A DNA stretch of 64,000 nt from Pseudomonas sp. LFM046 (GCF_000949385.2 NZ_JYKO02000001.1:1-64000), one strand, 5' to 3'; shown: positions 54,436 to 63,304, numbered from the stretch's first letter. Numbers and translations are program-made. Notes: a model not told the origin generated them from the sequence alone.

Positions 54436-55626
54436 ATGTCCGAATCCAAACCCGGCCTCTCCACCCTCTCCGTCCACAGCGGCAATGACATCGACCAGAA
54501 GATGGTCACCCGCCCGAAGAGCCTGCCCATCTACGAATCCTCGGTGTTCGTCTACGACTCCCTGGAACAGGTGGACGATTTCCTCGCCGGCAATCCCGAC
54601 AACTACATGTACACCCGCATCGCCAACCCCAATCAGGCGGCGTTGGAGCAACTGATCAAGGACCTGGAAGGCGGCGCAGCGGCGCTGTTCTCCGCCTCCG
54701 GCATGGCCTCGGTGAGCGCCGCGCTGCTGGGGCGGTTGAATGCCGGCGACCACCTGATCGCCAGCCGCGAGCTGTACGGCACCACCCAGAGCCTGATCGA
54801 GAAGGAACTGGTGCGTTTCGGCATCACCGCGACCCTGGTGGAGATCAACGACCTGGCGGCGGTGGAAGCGGCCATCACCCCGGCGACCAAGCTCATCTAC
54901 ACCGAAACCGCCTCCAATCCGCTGGTGCGGGTCAGCGACGTGCCGGCCCTGGCGAAGCTGGCCAAGTCCCGTGGCCTGAAGCTGCTGGTGGACAACACCT
55001 TTCTCTCGCCGGCGCTCTACAACCCGCTGGCCGAAGGCGCAGACCTGGTGCTGCACAGCACCACCAAGTACCTCAACGGCCACAGCGACGCCACCGGCGG
55101 CATCCTGGTGGGCGAGGCGGAGTGGATCGGGGAGGCGCGGCGCTTCCAGATCAACGCCGGCGGCAGTGCCAGCCCGTTCGAGTCCTGGCTGACCTTCCGT
55201 GGCGCCAAGACCCTGGCCCTGCGCATGAAGGCCCATTCGGCCAACGCCCAGGCCCTGGCCGAAGCCCTCGAAGCCCACCCGAAGGTGGCGCGGGTGTTCT
55301 ACCCCGGCCTGCCGTCCCATCCGGACCACGCCCTGGCCCAGCGGCTGTTCCCCAAAGGCGCTTCGGGGATGCTCAGCTTCACCCTGCACGGCGGCCTGGC
55401 CGAGGTGGACCGGCTGATGCGCGGCCTGAAGAACACCGCCTTCGCGCCGTCCCTGGCGGGGGTCGCCAGCAGCATCACCCACCCCGGCAAGACCTCCCAT
55501 CGCGCCCTGTCGGCCGAGGCCCTGGCGGAGCTGGATATCCACGACGGCACCATCCGCGTGTCGGTGGGCATCGAGGATGCGGACGACATCGTCGCCGACT
55601 TCGTGCAGGCGCTGGATAGGCTCTGA
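54436..55626 (+). CDS. Trans-sulfuration-family PLP enzyme (gamma-lyase-like)
   Basis: The product is 396 residues. The PLP lysine is Lys211 in LHSTTKYLNGHSD; YTRIANPN (59-66) and DNTFLSPAL are family hallmarks. It could be a cystathionine or methionine gamma-lyase, or a cystathionine gamma-synthase. The position equal to the special Cys116 of P. putida methionine gamma-lyase is Thr116 here (LYGTTQSL), which argues against a standard methionine gamma-lyase. The position beside a MetQ-like protein suggests a role in using methionine-related sulfur. Confidence 0.87.
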   Translation: MSESKPGLSTLSVHSGNDIDQKMVTRPKSLPIYESSVFVYDSLEQVDDFLAGNPDNYMYTRIANPNQAALEQLIKDLEGGAAALFSASGMASVSAALLGRLNAGDHLIASRELYGTTQSLIEKELVRFGITATLVEINDLAAVEAAITPATKLIYTETASNPLVRVSDVPALAKLAKSRGLKLLVDNTFLSPALYNPLAEGADLVLHSTTKYLNGHSDATGGILVGEAEWIGEARRFQINAGGSASPFESWLTFRGAKTLALRMKAHSANAQALAEALEAHPKVARVFYPGLPSHPDHALAQRLFPKGASGMLSFTLHGGLAEVDRLMRGLKNTAFAPSLAGVASSITHPGKTSHRALSAEALAELDIHDGTIRVSVGIEDADDIVADFVQALDRL

Positions 55627-55657
55627 TCCAGGTTCGACCTGAGGCGGGTCTCATTTC

Positions 55658-55756
55658 TGTAGGGGCGAATTCATTCGCCAAGGGCAGCGCAGCTGCCCCT
55701 AGCGGGCCTTGCAGGGCAGACCTTCGGCCTGCTTGGCGAATGAATTCGCCCCTACA
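55658..55756. repeat. REPIN: inverted pair of GAATTCATTCGCC repeats
   Basis: TGTAGGGGCGAATTCATTCG and CGAATGAATTCGCCCCTACA bound a 99-bp element with inner GGGCAGCGCAGCTGCCC palindrome. It flanks the PLP-enzyme gene together with the similar element at 54311. Confidence 0.9.
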
Positions 55757-55850
55757 GGAAAAGCACCGCCCGACGCGGGCGCCCGCTTCTATTCTTATTC
55801 AATAACGGTATTTCACCAGTCATTCTTATATCCGTTAATCTCGCGCCATA

Positions 55851-55866
55851 ACTTGTTATAACAAGT
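55851..55866. promoter_or_regulatory. GntR-type operator
   Basis: ACTTGTTATAACAAGT is a perfect 16-bp palindrome 23 bp before the GntR-family start. Its CTTGT-N6-ACAAG form resembles operators of HutC-type GntR regulators, so autoregulation is likely. An AT-rich island with TTATTCAATAA (55795-55805) lies just upstream. Confidence 0.75.
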
Positions 55867-55889
55867 AAGGAATTCAAGCGAAGGACACT

Positions 55890-56639
55890 ATGGCCGAACT
55901 GCTCCCCCTCTCCCCGGTACCGCTCTACAGCCAGCTCAAGGAGCTGCTGCGCGGGCGCATCCTCGACGGCACCTACCCGCCCCACAGCCGCATGCCTTCG
56001 GAAAGCGAGCTGGGCAAGGCCTTCAACGTCAGCCGCATCACCGTGCGCCAGGCGCTGGGCGATCTGCAGAAGGAAGGGCTGATCTTCAAGATCCACGGCA
56101 AGGGCACCTTCGTTGCCAAACCCAAGGCCTTCCAGAACGTCACCACCCTGCAGGGCCTGGCCGAGTCCATGACCCAGATGGGCTACGAAGTGCTCAACCG
56201 CCTGCGCAGTTTCCGCCATGTACCCGCCAGTCCGTTGGTGGCGGCGCGCCTGCAGGTGGGGGAAGGCAGCCCGGTGACCGAGATTCGCCGCGTGCGCCTG
56301 ATCAACCGGGAGCCGGTGTCGCTGGAAATCACCTGGCTGCCCAAGGCCGTGGGCGAGAAGCTGGAAAAGGCAGACCTCGCCACCCGCGACATCTTCCTGA
56401 TCCTGGAAAACGACTGCGGCATTCCCTTGGGCCACGCCGATCTGGCCATCGACGCCGTGCTCGCCGACGGCGACCTGACCCAGGCGCTGGAGGTGGAGGA
56501 GGGCGCGCCGATCATGCGCATCGAGCGCCTGACCCACACCGCCGATGGCACGCCGCTGGACTTCGAACACCTCTACTACCGTGGCGATGCCTTCCAGTAC
56601 CGCCTGCGCATCGACCGTCAGAAGGGACCCCAGGCATGA
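55890..56639 (+). CDS. GntR/HutC-family regulator
   Basis: The product is 249 residues. The winged HTH is YSQLKELLRGRILDGTYPPH, MPSESELGKAFNVSRITVRQ, ALGDLQKEGLI with the HGKGTFVAKP wing. A UTRA-type ligand domain follows (EIRRVRLINREPVSLEITWL). Its stop overlaps the flavoprotein start by four bases, so it is the first gene of the sulfonate-type cluster and its probable regulator. Confidence 0.93.
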   Translation: MAELLPLSPVPLYSQLKELLRGRILDGTYPPHSRMPSESELGKAFNVSRITVRQALGDLQKEGLIFKIHGKGTFVAKPKAFQNVTTLQGLAESMTQMGYEVLNRLRSFRHVPASPLVAARLQVGEGSPVTEIRRVRLINREPVSLEITWLPKAVGEKLEKADLATRDIFLILENDCGIPLGHADLAIDAVLADGDLTQALEVEEGAPIMRIERLTHTADGTPLDFEHLYYRGDAFQYRLRIDRQKGPQA

Positions 56640-58363
56640 GCACCCAGCACCAGGATTACGACATCGTTGTCATCGGCGGCGGCACCGCCGGCCCCATGGC
56701 CGCGATCAAGGCCAAGGAGCACAACCGCGAGTTGCGCGTGCTGCTGCTGGACAAGGCCAACGTCAAGCGCAGTGGCGCCATCAGCATGGGCATGGACGGC
56801 CTGAACAACGCCATCATTCCCGGCCACGCGACGCCCGAGCAGTACACCAAGGAAATCACCGTCGCCAACGACGGCATCGTCAACCAGGCCACCGTCTACG
56901 CCTACGCCACCCACAGCTTCGAGACTATCCAGCAGCTCGACCGCTGGGGCGTGAAGTTCGAGAAGGACGAAACCGGCGACTACGCGGTGAAGAAGGTCCA
57001 CCACATGGGCGCCTACGTGTTGCCCATGCCCGAGGGGCACGACATCAAGAAGGTGCTCTACCGCCAGCTCAAGCGTGCGCGGGTGGAGATCAGCAACCGC
57101 GTGGTCTGCACCCGCCTGCTGCTGGACGGCGACGGGGCCGCGTGTGGCGTCATGGGCTTCGACTGCCGCAGCGGCGAGTTCCGGGTGATCCGCGCCAAGG
57201 CGGTGATCCTCGCCTGCGGCGCGGCCGGTCGCCTCGGCCTGCCATCTTCGGGCTACCTGATGGGCACCTACGAGAACCCGACCAACGCCGGCGACGGCTA
57301 CGCCATGGCCTATCACGCCGGGGCGGAGCTGGCGAACCTGGAGTGCTTCCAGATCAACCCGCTGATCAAGGACTACAACGGCCCGGCCTGCGCCTACGTC
57401 ACCGGACCGCTGGGCGGCTACACCGCCAACAGCAAGGGCGAGCGCTTCATCGAGTGTGACTACTGGAGCGGCCAGATGATGTGGGAGTTCCACCAGGAGC
57501 TGGAGGGCGGAAACGGTCCGGTGTTCCTCAAGCTGGACCACCTGGCCGAGGAAACCATCCAGACCATCGAGGACATCCTGCACAGCAACGAGCGCCCCAG
57601 CCGTGGCCAGTTCCACGCCAATCGCGGCACCGACTACCGCCAGCAGATGGTGGAAATGCACATCTCCGAAATCGGCTTCTGCTCCGGCCATTCGGCCTCG
57701 GGCGTGTGGGTCAACGAGAAGGCCGAGACCAGCGTGAAGGGCCTGTACGCGGCGGGCGACATGGCCGCCGTGCCACACAACTACATGCTCGGCGCCTTCA
57801 CCTACGGCTGGTTCGCCGGGGTCAACGCGGCGGATTACGTCGCCGGGCGTGCCTTCGCCGACATCGATTCCGACCAGGTGGAGCGCGAGCGGGCACGGGT
57901 CTTCGCGCCGCTCAACCGGGAACACGGCCTGCCGCCGGCCCAGGTCGAGTACAAGCTGCGGCGCATGGTCAACGACTACCTGCAGCCGCCCAAGGTGACG
58001 AAGAAGATGGAGATCGGCCTCGCACGCTTCGCCGAGATCGAGCGGGACCTGGCGCAGATGAAGGCCAGCAACCCCCACGAGCTGATGCGCGCGATGGAAG
58101 TGGCGGTGATCCGCGACTGCGCCGAAATGGCTGCCCGCGCCTCCCTGTATCGCGCCGAAAGCCGCTGGGGCCTGTACCACCATCGCGTGGACTTCCCCGA
58201 GCGCAACGACGCCGACTGGTTCTGCCATTGCCACCTGAAGAAGGGCGAGGACGGCTGCATGACCAGCTTCACGAAGCCGGTGGAGCCCTACCTGATTCCG
58301 CTGGATGCGGAGGAGCAGCAGGCCTACGACCGGCTGCGTGTGAAGACCGAAGCCGCCGCGTGA
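56636..58363 (+). CDS. AprA/FrdA-like FAD flavoprotein
   Basis: The product is 575 residues. The FAD-binding start is YDIVVIGGGTAGPMAAIKAK, with GGGTAG at 12-17. Segments such as KRSGAISMGMDGLNNAIIPG, NPTNAGDGYAMAYHAGAEL and GLYAAGDMAAVPHNYMLGAF fit the fumarate reductase/adenylylsulfate reductase alpha family, and the first segment is closest to AprA. A ferredoxin gene follows, so the pair looks like an AprAB-type redox unit. No sulfate-adenylation or dissimilatory genes are nearby. In this sulfonate-type context it may reduce or oxidise an organosulfur substrate; the substrate is unknown. Confidence 0.85.
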   Translation: MSTQHQDYDIVVIGGGTAGPMAAIKAKEHNRELRVLLLDKANVKRSGAISMGMDGLNNAIIPGHATPEQYTKEITVANDGIVNQATVYAYATHSFETIQQLDRWGVKFEKDETGDYAVKKVHHMGAYVLPMPEGHDIKKVLYRQLKRARVEISNRVVCTRLLLDGDGAACGVMGFDCRSGEFRVIRAKAVILACGAAGRLGLPSSGYLMGTYENPTNAGDGYAMAYHAGAELANLECFQINPLIKDYNGPACAYVTGPLGGYTANSKGERFIECDYWSGQMMWEFHQELEGGNGPVFLKLDHLAEETIQTIEDILHSNERPSRGQFHANRGTDYRQQMVEMHISEIGFCSGHSASGVWVNEKAETSVKGLYAAGDMAAVPHNYMLGAFTYGWFAGVNAADYVAGRAFADIDSDQVERERARVFAPLNREHGLPPAQVEYKLRRMVNDYLQPPKVTKKMEIGLARFAEIERDLAQMKASNPHELMRAMEVAVIRDCAEMAARASLYRAESRWGLYHHRVDFPERNDADWFCHCHLKKGEDGCMTSFTKPVEPYLIPLDAEEQQAYDRLRVKTEAAA

Positions 58364-58471
58364 ACGGGGACGCCCCGTAGGTTGGGTAGAGCGGAGCGAA
58401 ACCCGACATGGAGCGCAACGCGCTCCTCGCCAGACCCATAACGAGAGCCCCAGACTCCAAGGAATCGTGAA

Positions 58472-58717
58472 ATGGCCCATCAGCCCCAGGAAATCTTCTT
58501 CCGCAGCAGCGCGCCGGTGACCATCGATGAAGACAAGTGCATCGCTCACAAGGGCTGCACCGTCTGCGTCGAGGTCTGCCCCATGGACCTGCTGGCCATC
58601 AACCCGGCCACCCAGAAGGCCTACATGGCCTTCGACGAGTGCTGGTACTGCATGCCCTGCGAGAAGGATTGCCCGACCGGCGCGGTGACGGTGGAGATTC
58701 CCTACCTCCTGCGCTGA
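58472..58717 (+). CDS. 2x[4Fe-4S] ferredoxin (AprB-like)
   Basis: The product is 81 residues. Cys23, 29, 32 and 36 and Cys57, 60, 63 and 67 supply two [4Fe-4S] clusters; the first set has a CxxxxxC spacing (CIAHKGCTVCVEVC) as in AprB-type proteins. It lies 108 bp after the flavoprotein gene and probably carries its electrons. A short palindromic repeat occupies part of the gap. Confidence 0.92.
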   Translation: MAHQPQEIFFRSSAPVTIDEDKCIAHKGCTVCVEVCPMDLLAINPATQKAYMAFDECWYCMPCEKDCPTGAVTVEIPYLLR

Positions 58718-58860
58718 CGATACCCATCAAAGCCCGACATCAGAAAGCAAACAGCCATCCGGCCCACCCCCGGACGCCTCACCTGAAAGCCCCTCGTTTC
58801 CCACCACCCAGCCATGTGGCGGAGACGATTCCAATACTCATGATTCGAGGGGAATTACCC

Positions 58861-60267
58861 ATGCGTCTTCGTGCAACCGTCGCCAGCCTCGCGCTGGCCG
58901 TTTCCAGTCTGTCCGCCTCCGCCGAGACTATCCGCATCGCCATCGGCACCCAGGACACCACCATCAACTGCGCCACCGGCGGCCTGCTCATCCGCGAGCT
59001 GGGTCTGCTGGACAAGTACCTGCCCCATGACGGCAAGTACAAGGACGCCGACTACCAGGTGGAGTGGAAGAACTTCACCAGCGGCGCGCCGCTGACCAAT
59101 GAAATGGTCGCCGGCAAGCTGGACTTCGGCGCCATGGCCGACTTCCCCGGCTCCTTCAACGGCGTGGCGCACCTCGACGCCGGCAAGCGCAGCCTGTTCA
59201 TCAGCGTGCTGTCGGGCAGCACCCGAGGCAGTGGCAACGGCATCGTGGTGCCGGCATCGTCCAGCGTGCAGTCCCTGGCCGAACTCAAGGGCAAGACCAT
59301 CTCCGTGCCCTTCGCCTCCACCGCCCACGGCATGCTGCTGCGCGCTGTCGCCGCCCAGGGCTGGGACCCGGAGAAGGACGTGCGCATCATCGCCCAGCCG
59401 CCGGAGATCGCCGGCTCCGCCCTGCGCAGCAACCGCATCGAGGCCCACGCCGATTTCGTGCCCTTCGCCGAGCTGTTCCCCAACCGTGGCTTCGCACGGA
59501 AGATCTACGACGGTTCCCAGGCCCAGGCGCCGACCTTCCACGGTGCCCTGGTGGACGCGGCCTATGCGAAGAAGTACCCGGAGATCGTCACCGCCTACCT
59601 GCGCGCCAGCCTGGAGGCCGACCGCCTGTTCGCCGAGTCGCCCGAGAAGTACAGCGAGCTGATCGAGAAGGTCACCGGCATCGAGGCCGAAGTGAACTAC
59701 CTGTTCCACGGCCCCCTCGGCCTGCAGACCCGCGACCTCACCTGGAAGCCCGAGTACCGCAAGGCAGTGGCCACCTCCATCGACACCCTCAAACTCTTGA
59801 AGAAGACCGATCGTGGCCTGGACACCGACCGGTTCATCGACGACCAGTACATCCGCGCGGCCTTCAAGGCGTCCGGGCAGGACTACGACCAGGCGCTGAA
59901 GAACTACGCCCCGTTGCCGCTCAAGGCCAACGACGCGCTGACCGGCAAGCCGATCACCGACTTCAAGCGCCTGGCGCAGATCTGGGTGCGCGGCGAAGAC
60001 AAGGTCCGTCACTACGCCTCGCCGGAAGCCGCACTGACCGCGTTGGCCCAGCTGGAAAAGGAAGGCAAGGACATCCGCGCCATCTACGCCCAGGCTGCCG
60101 ACAGCGGGATCAAGTTGCTGGCCAACCAGGCCTGGTTCGTGCGCAACGACCAGGGTGAGCTGAGCGCCTTCCTGCTCAAGGAGCAGGCCGAGCAATACGC
60201 TCAGCGCAACGGTGGCACCGCGCTGGATTTCGTCAGCGCCAACCAGAAGCAGGTGGCCCAGCGCTGA
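58861..60267 (+). CDS. Sulfonate/nitrate-type ABC substrate-binding protein, long form
   Basis: From the ATG at 58861 the product is 468 residues; GGGGAA lies upstream. The signal peptide is VASLALAVSSLSASA then ET. The binding core (ETIRIAIGTQDTTINCATGG, NFTSGAPLTNEMVAGKLDFG) fits the SsuA/TauA/NMT1 group, which are usually about 320-340 residues. The additional C-terminal 120 or so residues (after about 340) are unusual. It is followed by its permease and ATPase. Sulfonate is inferred from context. Confidence 0.87.
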   Translation: MRLRATVASLALAVSSLSASAETIRIAIGTQDTTINCATGGLLIRELGLLDKYLPHDGKYKDADYQVEWKNFTSGAPLTNEMVAGKLDFGAMADFPGSFNGVAHLDAGKRSLFISVLSGSTRGSGNGIVVPASSSVQSLAELKGKTISVPFASTAHGMLLRAVAAQGWDPEKDVRIIAQPPEIAGSALRSNRIEAHADFVPFAELFPNRGFARKIYDGSQAQAPTFHGALVDAAYAKKYPEIVTAYLRASLEADRLFAESPEKYSELIEKVTGIEAEVNYLFHGPLGLQTRDLTWKPEYRKAVATSIDTLKLLKKTDRGLDTDRFIDDQYIRAAFKASGQDYDQALKNYAPLPLKANDALTGKPITDFKRLAQIWVRGEDKVRHYASPEAALTALAQLEKEGKDIRAIYAQAADSGIKLLANQAWFVRNDQGELSAFLLKEQAEQYAQRNGGTALDFVSANQKQVAQR

Positions 60268-60276
60268 CGGCCCTAG

Positions 60277-60299
60277 CCCTCTCCCCTCGGGGAGAGGGG
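60277..60299. repeat. CCCTCTCCCC hairpin
   Basis: CCCTCTCCCC-TC-GGGGAGAGGG lies between the binding-protein and permease genes, like 31100-31124. It may limit read-through after the abundant binding-protein mRNA. Confidence 0.6.
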
Positions 60300-60318
60300 G
60301 ACAGCCAGGAGAAGATCG

Positions 60319-61098
60319 ATGACGAACCTTTACCGCTGGCCCCTGCGCCTCGCCTCGCTGGCTGCCTGCCTGCTGTTCTGGCAGCTGGCCGCCACCGCGC
60401 GGCTGGACCTGGGCCTGTTCACCTTCACCTATGTGCCCACGCCCGCTGCCGTGCTGGAGGCCGCCTGGCAGCTGGCGCACTCGAGCAAGCTGCTGCCGCA
60501 CCTCACCAGCAGCCTGGCGCGGGTGTTCGCTGGCTACCTGGCCGCCGCGCTGCTGGGCGTACTGCTGGGCCTGGCCATCGGCCGCTCGAAATGGGCCGAA
60601 GACAGCCTGTTGCCACCGCTGGAAGTGCTGCGGCCGATTCCCGCCGTGGCCTGGATTCCCCTGGCCATCCTGATGTTCCCCTCGTCGGAGCTGTCGATGG
60701 TGTTCATCACTTTTACCGGCGCGCTGTTTCCCATCCTGCTCAACACCGTGCACGGCGTCGAAGGCGTCGACCCGCGCCTGATCGCTTCGGCGCGCAGCCT
60801 CGGCGCCGGGCGCGTGGCGATCCTGCGGGAGGTGATCCTGCCGGGCGCGACGCCGAGCATCGTCACGGGGCTGGCCATCGGCATGGGCACGTCGTGGTTC
60901 TGCCTGGTCACCGCCGAAATGATCTCCGGCCAGTTCGGCATCGGTTACTACACCTGGGAGTCCTACGTCGTGCAGAACTACCCCGACATCGTGGTCGGCA
61001 TGTTGCTGATCGGTCTGCTCGGCATGGGCAGCAGCGGCCTGGTGAAACGTTTTGGTGCCCTGGCCACGCCCTGGTACCGCGCGCGGAGGACTGCCTGA
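60319..61098 (+). CDS. Sulfonate-type ABC permease
   Basis: The product is 259 residues with six or so membrane segments and the permease loop GVDPRLIASARSLGAGRVAI, LREVILPGATPSIVTG. It belongs to the SsuC/TauC group. Its TGA overlaps the ATPase ATG by one base (TGATG), showing translational coupling. Confidence 0.92.
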   Translation: MTNLYRWPLRLASLAACLLFWQLAATARLDLGLFTFTYVPTPAAVLEAAWQLAHSSKLLPHLTSSLARVFAGYLAAALLGVLLGLAIGRSKWAEDSLLPPLEVLRPIPAVAWIPLAILMFPSSELSMVFITFTGALFPILLNTVHGVEGVDPRLIASARSLGAGRVAILREVILPGATPSIVTGLAIGMGTSWFCLVTAEMISGQFGIGYYTWESYVVQNYPDIVVGMLLIGLLGMGSSGLVKRFGALATPWYRARRTA

Positions 61099-61952
61099 TG
61101 AGCGCCCTCGAGCAATCCGTGGAGCCCGGCCGCATCGAGGCCCGTGGCATTTCCATCCGCCTGGGGCAGGGCAGCGATGCCTTCGAGGCGGTGCAGGCGC
61201 TGGACTTCGCCATCGCGCCGGGAGAGTTCGTCTGCATCCTCGGTCCGTCCGGTTGTGGCAAGTCCACCCTGCTCGGCGCGTTGGCCGGCCACCTGCGCCC
61301 CAGCGCCGGCAGGCTGGAAGTGGACGGCCGGCCAATCAGCGGGCCATCGCCCGAGCGCGGCATGGTGTTCCAGCACCATACGCTGCTGCCTTGGCGCAGC
61401 GTGCTGGACAACGTCGCCTTCGGCCTGAAGATGCAGGGCCTGGGCAAGTCCGAGCGCCGCCGCCAGGCCGCCGAGTTCCTGCGTCTGGTGGGCCTGGAAG
61501 ATTTCGCCGGCCGCTGGCCGAGTCAGCTGTCCGGGGGCATGCAGCAGCGTGCTGAAATCGCCCGGGTGCTGATCAACCGTCCGCGCCTCTTGCTGATGGA
61601 CGAACCGTTCGGGGCCCTCGACGCGCAGACCCGCTCGCGGATGCAGGAACTGCTGCTGGATATCTGGACGCGCATCCGCACCACCGTGGTGTTCGTCACC
61701 CATGACATCGACGAAGCGCTGTTCCTCGCCGACCGCATCCTGGTGATGAGCCCGCGTCCCGGCCGCTTCATCGAAAACCTGCGCCTGGACTTCCCACGTC
61801 CGCGCCGCGCCAGCCTGCTCACCAGTCCTGGCTTCTCCCACCTCAAGCGCCACTGCCTGGAACTGCTGCGCCATGAAGAAGGCCGCGAGTTGCCACGCCT
61901 GACCCCGCTGGGCCTGCCCACCGACCACCCGCCACTGCGAATTGCCCTATGA
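61098..61952 (+). CDS. Sulfonate-type ABC ATPase
   Basis: The product is 284 residues with Walker A GPSGCGKST (49-57), signature LSGGMQQRAEIARVL and Walker [13 protein letters not shown], typical of SsuB/TauB. Residues past about 230 contain a short extension with HPPLRIAL at the end. Its stop overlaps the HEAT-repeat gene by four bases. Confidence 0.93.
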   Translation: MSALEQSVEPGRIEARGISIRLGQGSDAFEAVQALDFAIAPGEFVCILGPSGCGKSTLLGALAGHLRPSAGRLEVDGRPISGPSPERGMVFQHHTLLPWRSVLDNVAFGLKMQGLGKSERRRQAAEFLRLVGLEDFAGRWPSQLSGGMQQRAEIARVLINRPRLLLMDEPFGALDAQTRSRMQELLLDIWTRIRTTVVFVTHDIDEALFLADRILVMSPRPGRFIENLRLDFPRPRRASLLTSPGFSHLKRHCLELLRHEEGRELPRLTPLGLPTDHPPLRIAL

Positions 61953-62914
61953 CCGAGCGTACTAGCGACAACCCCGACATCCTCGACCTGCTGCCGCGTC
62001 TCACCGATGACGACGCCGGCGTACGTCGCATCGCCCTGATCGAACTGGCCGACCTGGAAGACCCCGAAGGCTTGCCCTGGCTCACCGACGCCCTGGTGGT
62101 GGACCCGGCGGCCGAGGTGCGCGCCGAAGCCGCCCGCCTGCTGGAAGCCTGGGAAGAACCCGACGTGGTGCAAGCGCTCTGCGCCGCCCTGGCGGATGCC
62201 GCCGAGCCTGTGCGCCTGGCCGCCGCCCAGAGCCTCAGCGAACTGAAGACCCTGGAGGCCGGACGCGTGATCCTGCCCTGGGTGGCCCATGCCGATGCCT
62301 TCGTGCGTAGCAGCGCCCTGCGTGCACTGCGTGAGCTGCGTCTGGAGGAGGCTGCCGGCCCGGCCCTGCTGGCGCTGGAGGATGCCGAAGCTGTGGTGCG
62401 CCGCGAGGCGGTGGGCATCCTCGGCTGGCTCAAGCATGACGCTGCGTTGCCGGAACTGGCGCGATTGGCCAGCGACGACGCCGATACCGAAGTACGCCGC
62501 GCCGCCACCGGCGCCCTCGGCCTGGCCCGCGACGCCAGCGTATTGGCCGCGCTGTATGCGGCCTTGCGCGATACCACCTGGCAGGTACGCGAGGAAGCCG
62601 CCACCACCCTGGGCAAGGTCGGCCTGGCAGAAGCCGGTCCCGCACTCGTGCAGGCCCTGAGCGACGATTACTGGCAGGTACGCCTGCGTGCCGCCCGTGC
62701 GCTGGGTCGCCTGCGTTATCGCGAGGCAGGTGTGCAGTTGGCCGCACTCCTCGGCCACGGCATCGCCAACCTGCGCAAGGAGGCGGCGCTGGCCCTCGGT
62801 GAGTTGGGCGACGCCGCCGCATTGCCGGCCCTGCGCCAGGCCGCCGCCGACGGCGATCCGGAAGTGCGCAAGGCGGTACGCATTGCCCTGGCGCAACTGC
62901 AAGGGGCGGCCTGA
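61949..62914 (+). CDS. HEAT-repeat (PBS lyase-like) protein
   Basis: The product is 321 residues made almost entirely of about nine HEAT-like repeats of roughly 31 residues (LLPRLTDDDAGVRRIALIEL, LVVDPAAEVRAEAARLLEAW, ALRDTTWQVREEAATTLGKV). No catalytic residues are evident. Such proteins are scaffolds or assist cofactor attachment or enzyme maturation. Gene overlaps on both sides show that it is an integral part of the cluster. It may serve the flavoprotein-ferredoxin pair. Confidence 0.9.
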   Translation: MTERTSDNPDILDLLPRLTDDDAGVRRIALIELADLEDPEGLPWLTDALVVDPAAEVRAEAARLLEAWEEPDVVQALCAALADAAEPVRLAAAQSLSELKTLEAGRVILPWVAHADAFVRSSALRALRELRLEEAAGPALLALEDAEAVVRREAVGILGWLKHDAALPELARLASDDADTEVRRAATGALGLARDASVLAALYAALRDTTWQVREEAATTLGKVGLAEAGPALVQALSDDYWQVRLRAARALGRLRYREAGVQLAALLGHGIANLRKEAALALGELGDAAALPALRQAAADGDPEVRKAVRIALAQLQGAA

Positions 62915-63210
62915 TGGACGCCCCCAGCGCACTGCGCAATTCACGTAGCCAGACGTCGCTGATGCTGGAGTGGGCGGATGGCGAACGCCAGACGATCAGC
63001 CACGCCCGCCTGCGCGGCGCCTGCCCCTGCTCGCAATGCAAGGCGGCGCGGTTGCGCGGGGTGATTGCGCTGGTGGATGAGGACGTGCGCCTGGAGCGCA
63101 TTGCGCTCCAGGGCTATGGCGTGCAACTGGTGTTCAGTGATGGGCACGAACGGGGGATTTATCCCTGGGGGTATTTGCGGGAGTTGGGCCACGCAGGATC
63201 AGCCCGGTAG
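62914..63210 (+). CDS. DUF971-family protein
   Basis: The product is 98 residues, normal for DUF971. LEWADGERQTISHARLRGAC, CPCSQC and GYGVQLVFSDGHERGIYPWGYLRE are hallmark segments; the CPCSQC cysteines may bind metal or an iron-sulfur centre. Family members are often linked to Fe-S or cofactor metabolism. Its ATG overlaps the HEAT-gene stop by one base, so it closes the cluster. Confidence 0.9.
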   Translation: MDAPSALRNSRSQTSLMLEWADGERQTISHARLRGACPCSQCKAARLRGVIALVDEDVRLERIALQGYGVQLVFSDGHERGIYPWGYLRELGHAGSAR

Positions 63211-63270
63211 GGTGCGCTGCGCGCACTGGAATCTCCGCGCGGGACTTCTGGTGCGCACGGCGCACCCTAC
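63207..63270. repeat. GTAGGGTGCGC...GCGCACCCTAC inverted repeat
   Basis: GTAGGGTGCGCTGCGCGCAC and GTGCGCACGGCGCACCCTAC are inverted across a short gap between the convergent DUF971 and dioxygenase genes. It could also end transcription from both sides. Confidence 0.75.
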
Positions 63271-63304
63271 GAGGCAGGCTGCGCCGACGCACGCTCTCGG
63301 TTCT

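Noticed and set aside
54311-55756. The two REPINs as an insertion sequence or composite transposon around the PLP-enzyme gene
   Set aside because: They are internally palindromic intergenic repeats without a transposase, and the same element occurs at 49691.
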